Assembly (NCBI RefSeq): GCF_009905615.1
Contig: NZ_JAAAKW010000011.1
Coordinates: 141,733-205,732 of the forward strand
Origin: Pseudomonas sp. SLFW
GTDB lineage: Bacteria; Pseudomonadota; Gammaproteobacteria; Pseudomonadales; Pseudomonadaceae
Length of the DNA stretch: 64,000 nt
Reading direction: 5' to 3'
A program made the translations under genes and the position numbers. The notes under the pieces were generated by a model that saw only the letters and a program-made list of their open reading frames with translations, did no database searches and was not told the DNA's origin. Positions 1-8,227 of this stretch are shown here, in pieces (positions within the stretch are counted from its first letter, which is position 1; each line of letters opens with the position of its first letter).

Positions 1-892
1 GGCCGCCTGCGAATGCGCCATCGCCCGCTATTCTGCTGGCATCTCGCGAAGGGGGCAGTCCGAAGGCTTTCGCGTAATCCCGGCTGAACTGTGTCGGGCT
101 TTCATAACCCACTTCGAACGCTGCCGACATCACACTTTTTGCACTGGCAACCATGAGCATTCGGGCTTGAAGCAGGCGCACACGTTTCTGATATTGCAAC
201 GGGCTCAAATTGGTCACGGCCTTGAAATGGCGGTGGAATGCCGAGACGCTCATCGAGGCTCGCTCAGCCAGGTGTTCGACGCGGATGGGTTGGGCGAAAT
301 CGCGACGAATCCACTGGACTGCCAGGTTCACGCGGGCCATCGCGCTGTCCGGTGCGGCGATTTCCCTAAGCATCCAGCCAAGCGGGCCTTGAAGCACGCG
401 GAAAATAATCTCTCGTTCGTAGACCGGCGCGAGGGCTGCGATGGCTGGCGGGTCACCCATTAACCTGAGCATTCGCACCCAGGCGTCCGTGAGATCGCGG
501 GTCATGGGGGCGACTGAAAAACCGGGATTCGTTTCGGCTCGAAGCGCAGGTTCGGGCAGGTCAGCGAACAGTGTGGACAATACAGTGAGATCGAGTGTCA
601 GGCTGACCGCAAGATAGGGCTCGCCGGTGGCGGCCGGGTGCACCGAACCCACGGCAGGCAAATCGATGGACATGACGAAGTAGGTGGCGGGGTCATAGCG
701 CAGCGTCCGGTCACCCACTGTCATGGTTTTGCTGCCTTGCAAAATCACATTGATCATCGGGTCGTACACCGCTGCCAGCAGGTGCTCGGGAACTGCTCCC
801 TTGACCATGGCCACGTGAGGGATGCCGGTGTCGGTTCGCCGATTTTCAGCCTGGGCCGCGAGTGACCTGAGTTCGTTCAGTGAGTTGTCCAT
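1..892 (-). CDS. AraC family transcriptional regulator, 3' end outside window
   Basis: The minus-strand frame is open from an ATG at 892 to the window edge without a stop, giving about 297 residues. An N-terminal AraC_N-type sensor half (PMINVILQGSKT) is followed by two C-terminal helix-turn-helix units: SMSVSAFHRHFKAVT with LSPLQYQKRVRLLQ, and GYESPTQFSRDYAKAFGLPP. It is a clear paralogue of the regulator at 7146-8024. An in-frame ATG lies at 901; 892 was chosen because it aligns better with the paralogue, and neither has a good ribosome site. A pair of 11-bp direct repeats sits 44 bp upstream. The same repeats recur before the SDR operon at 4971, which suggests (inference) that this protein controls that operon and perhaps itself. 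Confidence 0.85.
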   Translation of the reverse strand, partial: MDNSLNELRSLAAQAENRRTDTGIPHVAMVKGAVPEHLLAAVYDPMINVILQGSKTMTVGDRTLRYDPATYFVMSIDLPAVGSVHPAATGEPYLAVSLTLDLTVLSTLFADLPEPALRAETNPGFSVAPMTRDLTDAWVRMLRLMGDPPAIAALAPVYEREIIFRVLQGPLGWMLREIAAPDSAMARVNLAVQWIRRDFAQPIRVEHLAERASMSVSAFHRHFKAVTNLSPLQYQKRVRLLQARMLMVASAKSVMSAAFEVGYESPTQFSRDYAKAFGLPPSRDASRIAGDGAFAGG

Positions 893-935
893 AACCGGCA
901 TGCTGAGGGGTGACGGCCGTACCCGCAAGTGAAAA

Positions 936-967
936 GCAGAAACAGGCAGGTTTTGAGCAGGAACAGG
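936..967 (+). promoter_or_regulatory. AraC-type direct-repeat operator, copy 1
   Basis: GCAGAAACAGG (936-946) and GCAGGAACAGG (957-967) are direct repeats exactly 21 bp apart, two helical turns, as in AraC-family operators. A sequence of roughly 55 bp around them is repeated at about 4872-4926. Direct observation; the bound protein is inferred. Confidence 0.5.
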
Positions 968-1043
968 TGCGTTCCTTATCCGGACGATGAAGACGGAAGG
1001 ACCGCATTCTTAAGTTGATCATGAGCCCGGCTAATGCCTTCAC

Positions 1044-1056
1044 TGAATTCAATTCG
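1044..1056 (+). promoter_or_regulatory. possible MetR-like site upstream of mesX
   Basis: TGAATTCAATTCG matches the palindromic MetR pattern TGAA-N5-TTCA at seven of eight defined positions and lies about 150 bp before the methionine synthase genes. A site this short arises easily by chance, so this is only a suggestion. The rest of the 893-1209 intergenic stretch shows nothing else beyond the AraC-type repeats. Confidence 0.2.
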
Positions 1057-1209
1057 TTTTTATTCATGCAGGGTCCCCGCCTAAACTTCGTACAGCTTTT
1101 CACTGCAGGCACTGTTAATCCAGCCGAGTGAAAGAACGGAACGACAGCCATTCCTGATAAAGACAAACAGCTTATTCAGGTGTGGCTAAAAACAGGGTGT
1201 CGGATCAAC

Positions 1210-2193
1210 ATGAGCACAGCATTCGAATTTGCGATCAAGCGCATCAGTTTTGATGAGCATTATATTCCGTCAGACACGACGCGCATCACGACCAACTTCG
1301 CAAACCTTGCCAGAGGGGAACGTCGGCAGGAGAATTTGCGCAACACCTTGAAGATGATCGATAACCGCTTCAATGCCTTGGCGCACTGGGACAACCCTGC
1401 CGCTGATCGTTACACGGTCGAGTTGGACATCATCTCTGTTGAAGTGAGCCTACATGGTGAAGATGGTGACCACGCCATCCCCATGATTGAGGTGTTGAAA
1501 ACGACCATTGTCGATCGAACAACGAACGAGCGCCTGAATGGCATCGTCGGGAACAATTTCTCTTCTTACGTTCGAGATTATGACTTTAGCGTGCGGTTGA
1601 CGGAGCACAACAAGAACCGATCCGGGTTCAGCACGCCCGAGGACTTTGGAGAGCTGCACGGCAAACTCTTCAAGTGCTTCGTTAATTCAAGCGCCTACAA
1701 AGCGCATTTCGACAAGCCGCCCGTCATCTGCTTGAGCGTCTCCAGCGCCAGAACTTACCACCGCACCGAGAATCAACACCCTGTGCTGGGTTTTGAATAC
1801 CGGCAGGATGACGACTCGTTGACCGATGAGTATTTCAAAAAGATGGGCCTGAACGTCCGTTATTTCATGCCCCCTAACAGCGCAGCGCCGTTGGCTTTTT
1901 ATTTCTCAGGGGATTTGTTGGCTGATTACACCGCCCTTGAGCTGATTGGCACGGTCAGCACGATGGACACTTTTCAGAAGATCTATCGGCCTGAGATTTA
2001 TAACGCGAACTCCGCCGCAGGAAAGTCGTATCAGCCCAGCTTGAAGCACCAGGACTATTCATTGACCCGAATTGTGTATGACCGCGAAGAGCGTAGTCAG
2101 CTGGCCGTCGAGCAAGGAAAGTTTGCCGAAGAACACTTCATCAAGCCCTACCAGACCGCTCTTGAACAGTGGTCCGGTAACTGCGCGCTTTGA
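1210..2193 (+). CDS. mesX: DUF1852 protein, MesX-type partner of methionine synthase MesD
   Basis: A 327-residue protein recognised as DUF1852 by conserved blocks such as RITTNFANLARGE, RQENLRNTLKMIDNRFNALAHWDNP and the GFEYRQ segment. No signal peptide or membrane segment is seen. It ends 26 bp before mesD, so the two are probably co-transcribed. DUF1852/MesX is known to be required by MesD, a B12-independent core methionine synthase that does not use methyl-tetrahydrofolate; its exact chemistry is uncertain. The start was set at the ATG of MSTAFEF, where family similarity begins; an ATG at 1180 would add ten residues unlike the family. Confidence 0.85.
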   Translation: MSTAFEFAIKRISFDEHYIPSDTTRITTNFANLARGERRQENLRNTLKMIDNRFNALAHWDNPAADRYTVELDIISVEVSLHGEDGDHAIPMIEVLKTTIVDRTTNERLNGIVGNNFSSYVRDYDFSVRLTEHNKNRSGFSTPEDFGELHGKLFKCFVNSSAYKAHFDKPPVICLSVSSARTYHRTENQHPVLGFEYRQDDDSLTDEYFKKMGLNVRYFMPPNSAAPLAFYFSGDLLADYTALELIGTVSTMDTFQKIYRPEIYNANSAAGKSYQPSLKHQDYSLTRIVYDREERSQLAVEQGKFAEEHFIKPYQTALEQWSGNCAL

Positions 2194-2219
2194 TTCATTA
2201 ATAGATAAGGTCTTTTTTC

Positions 2220-3254
2220 ATGAAAAAACTGTTGCCCACGTCGACGGCTGGCAGCTTGCCTAAACCTTCCTGGCTCGCACCACCGGAGACGCTTTGGTCT
2301 CCCTGGAAGTTGCAGGACGGCGAGTTGATTGAAGGCAAGCAAGACGCGCTGTTACTTGCACTTCAAGAACAACAAAGGGCGGGCATCGATATCGTCAGCG
2401 ATGGCGAACAAACCCGCCAGCATTTCGTCACGACCTTCATCGAGCACCTTGATGGCGTTGATTTCGAAAAGCGCAAAACCGTCAGGATTCGTGACCGTTA
2501 TGACGCGAGCGTGCCGACGGTGGTCGGGGCCGTCACTCGCCAAAAACCGGTGTTCGTTGAAGACGCCAAATTCTTGCGTCAGCAGACCGATCAGCCGATC
2601 AAGTGGGCGCTGCCAGGCCCGATGACGATGATCGACACCCTCTACGATGCCCACTATAAAAGCCGTGAAAAACTGGCTTGGGAATTTGCCAAAATTCTCA
2701 ATCAGGAAGCCAGGGAACTGGAAGCCGCGGGTGTCGACATCATTCAATTCGACGAGCCTGCCTTTAACGTGTTTTTCGATGAGGTGAACGACTGGGGCGT
2801 GGCGACCCTGGAGCGTGCCATCGAAGGACTGAAGTGCGAAACGGCGGTGCACATCTGCTACGGCTACGGCATCAAGGCGAACACCGACTGGAAGAAAACC
2901 CTGGGTTCCGAGTGGCGACAGTATGAAGAGGCCTTTCCCAAACTGCAGAAATCCAGCATCGACATCGTTTCCCTGGAGTGCCACAACTCCCACGTGCCCA
3001 TGGACCTGATCGAACTCATCCGGGGTAAAAAGGTGATGGTAGGGGCCATCGATGTGGCAAACCACGCGATTGAAACGCCGGAAGACGTCGCCAATACCTT
3101 GAGAAAGGCGCTTCAGTTCGTGGATGCGGACAAACTTTACCCGTGCACCAACTGCGGCATGGCGCCGTTGCCGCGACGAATAGCCAGCGGCAAGTTGAAG
3201 GCGCTGAGTGCGGGCGCAGACATCGTCCGCAGAGAACTGTTGAACGCGCGTTAA
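2220..3254 (+). CDS. mesD: folate-independent core methionine synthase MesD
   Basis: 344 residues, equivalent to the C-terminal catalytic barrel of MetE without the N-terminal folate-binding half. The start reads LPTSTAGSLPKP, typical of this family. Zinc ligands appear in place: H211 and C213 (HIC), a Glu in SLEC, and C312 in NCGM. FDEPAF supplies the conserved substrate-site acid. It should methylate homocysteine to methionine in the cytoplasm using a non-folate donor. Coupling to the adjacent DUF1852 gene identifies it as MesD rather than MesA, B or C (established pairing). The stub of a flavin reductase gene lies about 100 bp downstream. Confidence 0.85.
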   Translation: MKKLLPTSTAGSLPKPSWLAPPETLWSPWKLQDGELIEGKQDALLLALQEQQRAGIDIVSDGEQTRQHFVTTFIEHLDGVDFEKRKTVRIRDRYDASVPTVVGAVTRQKPVFVEDAKFLRQQTDQPIKWALPGPMTMIDTLYDAHYKSREKLAWEFAKILNQEARELEAAGVDIIQFDEPAFNVFFDEVNDWGVATLERAIEGLKCETAVHICYGYGIKANTDWKKTLGSEWRQYEEAFPKLQKSSIDIVSLECHNSHVPMDLIELIRGKKVMVGAIDVANHAIETPEDVANTLRKALQFVDADKLYPCTNCGMAPLPRRIASGKLKALSAGADIVRRELLNAR

Positions 3255-3355
3255 ATCGCGTTCGTCATTGGAAAGCCTGAAGTCAGCCTGTTGAACGGGC
3301 GTCTTGAGGTCAACGTTAACAGTGTCCAACCGTCCATATTTATTCAGGATTTGCC

Positions 3356-3424
3356 ATGTCTTCCGCCGGTACTGCGATTGAGCCATTGAGCTTTCGCGAA
3401 GCGCTTGGGCATTACCAATCGGGC
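3356..3424 (+). pseudogene. 5' remnant of a flavin reductase gene
   Basis: An ATG with a good ribosome site (AGGA, 7 nt upstream) opens a frame whose first ~23 codons read ...IEPLSFREALGHYQSG. This resembles the N-terminus of FMN-dependent flavin reductases (FREALG-x-ASG-VTVVT). After the Gly at about residue 23 similarity stops at once and low-complexity, non-family sequence follows into the ribosome site of the next gene. A deletion that removed most of the gene is the simplest explanation (inference). A flavin reductase beside mesX/mesD would make biochemical sense, but I recall that neighbourhood from memory only. Confidence 0.45.
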
Positions 3425-3572
3425 TTTGCTTCCTTCGGCTCTTCCCGCTACAGTCAGCGCCGGGCGTTTGCTGCGCCTGCGGTCCGCGCGAAGGGGTCAC
3501 CCAGGCAAGCGTTTTCAATTTTTCATTCCAGCTCCCGGCTTGTCGGCGGACCGAGCCCTGAAAGGAGTTGGC

Positions 3573-4814
3573 ATGCCTGCCATAAACGCTTCCCGCTATC
3601 ACGGCCTCCCTGATCTGCCCTCGCTGCGCAAGCGCGCCAAGCGTCTTTTGAAAGCACTGAAAAACCACGAAGCCGACGATGCCCGCATGCAGTTGCGGGT
3701 GATCGGTTTGTCGGGCCCTGACTATCGACTCGCTGACACGCAGTGGCTGGTGGCGCGCGACGCGGGTTTCCCCAGTTGGCCCAAGCTGATAGCCCATGCC
3801 GACAGCATTGCGTTCGCTGCACGTCATCCGGATTTTGTCGCAACGGGTGAGGCGGCGGTCCAGCACTGGCGCTGCGGCAACGATATCGAGCACAGTCTGC
3901 GAATCGCCGGTTTCTCGGGTGCGTTTCATATGTTCGATGATCCGATGGTGATGGGCCCGGTGCCGGCTTTGCCTGAGGATGATTACTGGGCCGTGCGAGC
4001 GGCTTTTGCCGAACAGGCCTTCGGTCTGCCGAAGCAAAATATCCAGCAGCGCCAAGCCACGCAGCGCAAGGCATTGGCGCAACTGGATGCCGAGAGCGAA
4101 CTGGTGTTGTGGTGCGAAGCCGACGCCTACGATCAACTGTTTCTGGCGCGGGTACTGGCGAGCCTGCCCGCGTTACCGCGCAGACTTGAATTGATCGAAA
4201 TCGCTCAGGTTCCCGGCGTGGAGCGATTTATCGGCATTGGGCAACTGGCGCCCGATCTGCTCGCCTGGCTGTGGCCACAACGGCGCCCGTTGGGCGAAGA
4301 CGCCTTGGCAGTGGCGCGTGAAGCATGGGCCGCCTACACGTCGACAACCCCGGTCGAGTGGGCCCGCATTGCTGCGCGAGCGCATCCAGCACTGCCGCTG
4401 CTGGGGCCCGCTTTGGCCAGGCAACTGCAAGAGCTTCCAGGCGCCAATGACGGATTAAGCATGACCGAGCGCCTGACACTGCGCGTGCTGGCCGATCACG
4501 GTGAGCTGCCCTCCGGAAAAGTCTTTGGCCACTTGATGATGAGTTATGAGCCGTTGCCCTTTCTGGGGGATTTGATGTTCCACGCACTGCTGCGGCCCCT
4601 GATCGATTCGCCGCAGCCTCTCGTGCATGAGCAGCCGGGACCCGAGTGGCAGAAGCGCGTTATCCGAATCACTGCCTTGGGCGAGCAGGTATTGTCGGGC
4701 CGCTTGAACTGGCTCGACCACGCACCAGCAGAGCGCTGGGTCGGCGGGGTCCATGTCGTGGCCGATGACCAACCGTGGGTCGTGAGCGATCAGGGAAAGG
4801 TGTGGCGGCGTTGA
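3573..4814 (+). CDS. DUF1835 domain protein
   Basis: 413 residues starting at an ATG preceded by AAAGGAG. The N-terminus has the segment LADTQWLVARDAGFPSWPKL, commonly seen at the front of cytoplasmic proteins of unknown function. The middle contains LVLWCEADAYDQLFLARVL, typical of DUF1835, followed by a DUF3658-like C-terminal half (MTERLTLRVLADHGE, PLPFLGD). No catalytic motif or membrane segment is apparent and the function is unknown. An upstream frame extending to 3405 runs through the flavin-reductase remnant and is not the likely start. Confidence 0.75.
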   Translation: MPAINASRYHGLPDLPSLRKRAKRLLKALKNHEADDARMQLRVIGLSGPDYRLADTQWLVARDAGFPSWPKLIAHADSIAFAARHPDFVATGEAAVQHWRCGNDIEHSLRIAGFSGAFHMFDDPMVMGPVPALPEDDYWAVRAAFAEQAFGLPKQNIQQRQATQRKALAQLDAESELVLWCEADAYDQLFLARVLASLPALPRRLELIEIAQVPGVERFIGIGQLAPDLLAWLWPQRRPLGEDALAVAREAWAAYTSTTPVEWARIAARAHPALPLLGPALARQLQELPGANDGLSMTERLTLRVLADHGELPSGKVFGHLMMSYEPLPFLGDLMFHALLRPLIDSPQPLVHEQPGPEWQKRVIRITALGEQVLSGRLNWLDHAPAERWVGGVHVVADDQPWVVSDQGKVWRR

Positions 4815-4876
4815 GTCGATCCATCTTTCCAGTTCGCACAGGCTGAGGGCAGACGCTCGGAGGCTGCGAGCAAAAA

Positions 4877-4908
4877 GCAGAAACAGGCAGGTTTCGAGCA
4901 GGAACGGG
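4877..4908 (+). promoter_or_regulatory. AraC-type direct-repeat operator, copy 2
   Basis: GCAGAAACAGG (4877-4887) and GCAGGAACGGG (4898-4908), again 21 bp apart, end about 60 bp before the SDR start at 4971. That is a plausible position for activation of the 4971-7124 operon. The surrounding ~55 bp nearly matches copy 1 at 931-985. Confidence 0.5.
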
Positions 4909-4970
4909 TGCGCTCCTGATCGGCCTGATCCGTAGGCTGGGTCCTCATTCGAAGCACAGAGGAACAGCAC

Positions 4971-5714
4971 ATGAGCGTAATCGTCGTCACGGGCGGGAGT
5001 CGCGGCATCGGGGCCAGTGCCGCCGAGCACATTGCTCAGCGGGGCATGGGTGTCATCCTGACCTACAACAGTCATCCAGAGGAGGCGGTTTCGGTCGTCG
5101 AGCGCATCGAGCACGCGGGAGGCAAGGCGGTAGCGCTCAAGCTCGATGTGTCGGAGGTGGCAAGTTTCTCCGGGTTTCGTGAGTCGGTGGCCTTGGCGTT
5201 GCGCGAGACCTGGGGCGTCGCCACGCTCGACGGCCTGGTCAACAATGCCGGGTATGGCCTGTTCAACCCCTTGGCCACTGTCAGCGAAACGCAGTTCGAT
5301 GGCCTTTTCAATGTTCATCTCAAAGGCCCCTTTTTCCTCACGCAAACATTGCTGCCGCTGCTGGCGGACGGCGCGAGTATCGTCAACCTGACCAGCGCAA
5401 CCACCCGCGTTGCTACGGCGGGTGTGGCGCCTTACGCAGCGTTCAAGGGCGGGCTGGAAGTGCTCACCCGTTACATGGCCAAAGAGTTTGGCGAGCGGCG
5501 GATTCGGGCCAACGCTGTGTCACCCGGCGCGATCCGCACGGAGCTTGGCGGCGGCTTGAACGACGAATTCGAGGCCATGCTCGCAGCGCAGACCGCGCTT
5601 GGCAGAGTGGGTGAGCCGCAAGACGTCGCCCGCGTGATTGCCATGCTGCTGTCGCACGACGGCAGCTGGATCAATGCCCAGACCATCGAAGTCGCAGGCG
5701 GCTACAACATCTGA
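4971..5714 (+). CDS. SDR family oxidoreductase
   Basis: 247 residues with the classical short-chain dehydrogenase layout: cofactor loop TGGSRGIG at residues 7-14, NNAG, catalytic Ser in NLTSATT, the YxxxK pair in YAAFK, and a C-terminal VAGGYN. An Arg in the glycine loop suggests NADP(H) preference (family knowledge). It heads a three-gene operon with a VOC protein (34-bp gap) and a saccharopine-dehydrogenase-like protein. The AraC-type repeat upstream suggests control by the regulator at 1-892. Substrate unknown. Confidence 0.85.
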   Translation: MSVIVVTGGSRGIGASAAEHIAQRGMGVILTYNSHPEEAVSVVERIEHAGGKAVALKLDVSEVASFSGFRESVALALRETWGVATLDGLVNNAGYGLFNPLATVSETQFDGLFNVHLKGPFFLTQTLLPLLADGASIVNLTSATTRVATAGVAPYAAFKGGLEVLTRYMAKEFGERRIRANAVSPGAIRTELGGGLNDEFEAMLAAQTALGRVGEPQDVARVIAMLLSHDGSWINAQTIEVAGGYNI

Positions 5715-5748
5715 ACCGCCGACAGCTACATCCTTTGAGGAGCACGCA

Positions 5749-6150
5749 ATGCTGGATCATGTCTTTTTGTCGGTCAGCGACATCACCCGTTCCATCCGTT
5801 TCTACGAAGCGGCGTTAACCCCGTTGGGCATTACTGCGCGCCTGGACTACGACGGCAAGGACGGCCCGCCGGGGCACCCCAATCTCAAAGGCTTTGGTGC
5901 CAATGGCCGGGTGTTTTTCTGGCTGCGTGAAGGGGTCGTCGAGGGACGCGCCGCACACGTGGGTTTCGTCGCCTACAGCCAGGCCGAAGTGGACGCCGCC
6001 TACGCTGCTGCCATGAAGGAGGGCGCTGTCGACAACGGCGCGCCCGGTGCGCGTCTGCACTACGATCCCGATTACTACGCCGCCAATGTGCTGGACCCGG
6101 ACGGGTACAGCCTCGAATTCGTTTATAAAAAATGGCAGCACGTCCAATGA
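5749..6150 (+). CDS. VOC (glyoxalase/dioxygenase superfamily) protein
   Basis: 133 residues beginning MLDHVFLSVSDI with a strong ribosome site (GAGGAG). One vicinal-oxygen-chelate unit: an N-terminal His (LDH), RSIRFYEAAL, AHVGFVA with a second His, and the terminal LDPDGYSLEFV block containing the metal-binding Glu. Proteins of this group are small cytoplasmic metalloenzymes or binding proteins; the reaction cannot be read from sequence. The stop overlaps the next start as ATGA, showing translational coupling. Confidence 0.85.
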   Translation: MLDHVFLSVSDITRSIRFYEAALTPLGITARLDYDGKDGPPGHPNLKGFGANGRVFFWLREGVVEGRAAHVGFVAYSQAEVDAAYAAAMKEGAVDNGAPGARLHYDPDYYAANVLDPDGYSLEFVYKKWQHVQ

Positions 6151-7124
6151 GCACGCTTCTGATCTACGGCGCCACCGGTTACACCGGTCGCATGGCCGCT
6201 GAACGGGCAAAAGCGCTGGGCCTGTCCTTCGAAATCGCCGGGCGTGATCATGCGCGTCTTGCGGCACTGGCTGCGCAACTGGGCGTGCCGTTTCGACTGT
6301 TCGATGCCAATGCAGATGCGGCGGGCTCGCTCTCAGGCATCTCGGTCCTGCTCAACTTCGCTGGCCCTTTTGCGCACACCGCAGAGCCGCTGATGCGGTC
6401 CTGTATCGAGGCCGGGGTCGACTACCTGGACATCACGGCGGAGATCAACGTCTACCGGCTGGCCGAGCGACTGGGAGCGGAAGCCGCTGTGCATCAGGTC
6501 ATGCTCTTGCCGGGTGTGGGGTGGGACGTCGTGCCGACCGATTCGCTGGCGGTGCAGGTCGCCAAGCGGGTCGAACAGCCTTTTGCGCTGAGCATTGCGC
6601 TTCAAGTCCCGGGTTCGATGTCACGTGGCTCGGCCATGAGCGTCAGCGAAATCATCGGGGCAGGGGTCATGGCGAGGGTCGATGGCGAACTGGTCGCCAC
6701 ACCGGATGCAACGCCGCGTCATTTTGACTTCGGTGAGGGGCCAGTCCTGTGTGTGCCGCTGTCGTTTGGTGATCTGGTGACAGCCTGGCATTCGACGGGC
6801 ATTCCGAACATCGCGATGTTCGTGCACATCTCAGGCGACGCGTTTCCAGAAGGCGATCTCTCACAATTGCCCGACGGCCCGACCCAAGCGCAGCGGGACG
6901 CGCATCGTGCCCGTGCAGTGGTTGAGGTCACTGGCGTTGACGGAGCCATCGCCCGGTCCGTGATCGAAACCGTGAACGGCTATTCCTACACGCCGCTGGC
7001 CGCAGTAGAGGCAGCGCGGCGGGTATTGGAAGGTGAGCGTCTACCCGGGTTCGCCACACCCGCGAATGTCTTCGGTGATGGGTTTGCCGAGCGTATCGAG
7101 GGGACGTTGATCATCGATTTCTGA
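6147..7124 (+). CDS. saccharopine dehydrogenase-like NAD(P)-binding protein
   Basis: 325 residues with an N-terminal Rossmann motif IYGATGYTGRMAAE and the EIAGRDHARLAALA strand, followed by LLNFAGPFAHTAEPLMRSCIEAGVDYLD in short form, as in bacterial trans-acting enoyl reductase/saccharopine dehydrogenase NAD-binding domain proteins. The true start is the ATG overlapping the VOC stop. Likely an oxidoreductase working with the SDR and VOC proteins on one compound (inference from operon structure). Confidence 0.8.
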   Translation: MSTLLIYGATGYTGRMAAERAKALGLSFEIAGRDHARLAALAAQLGVPFRLFDANADAAGSLSGISVLLNFAGPFAHTAEPLMRSCIEAGVDYLDITAEINVYRLAERLGAEAAVHQVMLLPGVGWDVVPTDSLAVQVAKRVEQPFALSIALQVPGSMSRGSAMSVSEIIGAGVMARVDGELVATPDATPRHFDFGEGPVLCVPLSFGDLVTAWHSTGIPNIAMFVHISGDAFPEGDLSQLPDGPTQAQRDAHRARAVVEVTGVDGAIARSVIETVNGYSYTPLAAVEAARRVLEGERLPGFATPANVFGDGFAERIEGTLIIDF

Positions 7125-7145
7125 GGCGGCCCCAATGGGATGCTG

Positions 7146-8024
7146 TCAGCCCGTGGCGGGGAGGGGAGACTTGAATCTCGCCGCATCCCGCGCAGGCGGC
7201 AGGCCAAATAACCTCGCGTATTCACGGCTGAATTGCGAGGCGCTTTCATAACCCACGGCATAGGCAATCGACGTCGCGTCCAGTGTGTCGAACAGCAGCA
7301 ACCACCGCGCCCGGAGCAAACGCAGGCGTTTCTGGTACTGGATCGGTGTCATGGCCGTCACCGATTTGAAGTGCCGGTAAAAGGCGGCAACGCTCATGTC
7401 CGCCATGAGTGCCAGCGGCTCTACCCGAAAAGGCTCGGTGTAGTGGTCACGAATCCACTGTGTGACGCGGCGGATCTGCGTCATCCGGCCATCCGGCCGC
7501 GCGACGTCACGCAGAATGCCACCCAACGGCCCCTGTAAGGCGCGGAACAGAATCTCACGTTCGATCATCGGCGCCAGGATCGTGGCCTCGTGGGGATGAT
7601 CCATGAGCCGCATCATGCGCAACCACGCATCGATCATTTGCGCAGGTGCGACGACACCTTCAAAACAAGTGTTCTGCGGTGGCCTCGGCGTTTTGCCTTC
7701 GTCCATCAACAGCGTGGCGATCACATCCGGGTCCAGCGTCAGACTGACCGCCAGATAGGGCTGGCCAACCGCGTCTGCGTGAACCTGCCCGGTGGCGGGC
7801 ACATCCACCGGCACCAGAAAATAGTGGCCTGCTGAATACCTGGAAACCTCATCCCCAATCGACAAGGTCTTGGTGCCCTGAAGCACCAAATGCAGCATCG
7901 GTTGATAGACCTGACTTGCACAGGCCTCGGCACGCACCATCGTCACGCGGGGTAGCCCGGTCTCGGTCCACTTGTCTTGCGCGCGCATTACGATGCTGCG
8001 CAGTTCTGCCATTGATCGTTCCAT
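7146..8024 (-). CDS. AraC family transcriptional regulator
   Basis: 292 residues from an ATG at 8024 (weak GGTGG ribosome site); an in-frame ATG at 8012 is the alternative, and the longer frame to 8186 reads into the promoter. An AraC_N sensor domain (MLHLVLQGTKTLSIGD) is followed by two HTH motifs, DMSVAAFYRHFKSVT and SASQFSREYARLFGLPP. It is divergent from the SDR at 8228, its probable target, with GGCAAGC direct repeats between them. It closely resembles the regulator at 1-892, so the AraC/SDR unit appears to be duplicated in this region. Confidence 0.85.
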   Translation of the reverse strand: MERSMAELRSIVMRAQDKWTETGLPRVTMVRAEACASQVYQPMLHLVLQGTKTLSIGDEVSRYSAGHYFLVPVDVPATGQVHADAVGQPYLAVSLTLDPDVIATLLMDEGKTPRPPQNTCFEGVVAPAQMIDAWLRMMRLMDHPHEATILAPMIEREILFRALQGPLGGILRDVARPDGRMTQIRRVTQWIRDHYTEPFRVEPLALMADMSVAAFYRHFKSVTAMTPIQYQKRLRLLRARWLLLFDTLDATSIAYAVGYESASQFSREYARLFGLPPARDAARFKSPLPATG

Positions 8025-8055
8025 GCCGCCCACCGTGAGCCATATCCCAACACAT

Positions 8056-8084
8056 GGCAAGCCAACTGAGAAGAATAGGCAAGC
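8056..8084 (+). promoter_or_regulatory. possible AraC-type direct repeat in divergent promoter
   Basis: GGCAAGC at 8056-8062 and again at 8078-8084, 22 bp apart, lies between the AraC gene and the SDR gene. The spacing suits an AraC-family dimer, but the repeat is short. Confidence 0.3.
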
Positions 8085-8227
8085 ATGTGCGATTAACCGG
8101 CAAACGTCGGCGCCCTCGCTGCCTGGATACTGATGGCAAGCGGCGCGTTGCCTTGCGTTTTTCAAGACCAAGCGCGATGCAGCCACCTGTCACGCAACTT
8201 CAACTCGCAACGTCAAAAGGGCACGTC

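Noticed and set aside
2352..4136. 594-codon open frame on the minus strand
   Set aside because: It lies antisense to mesD and the DUF1835 gene, both of which have clear family motifs. Long antisense frames are common in GC-rich DNA.
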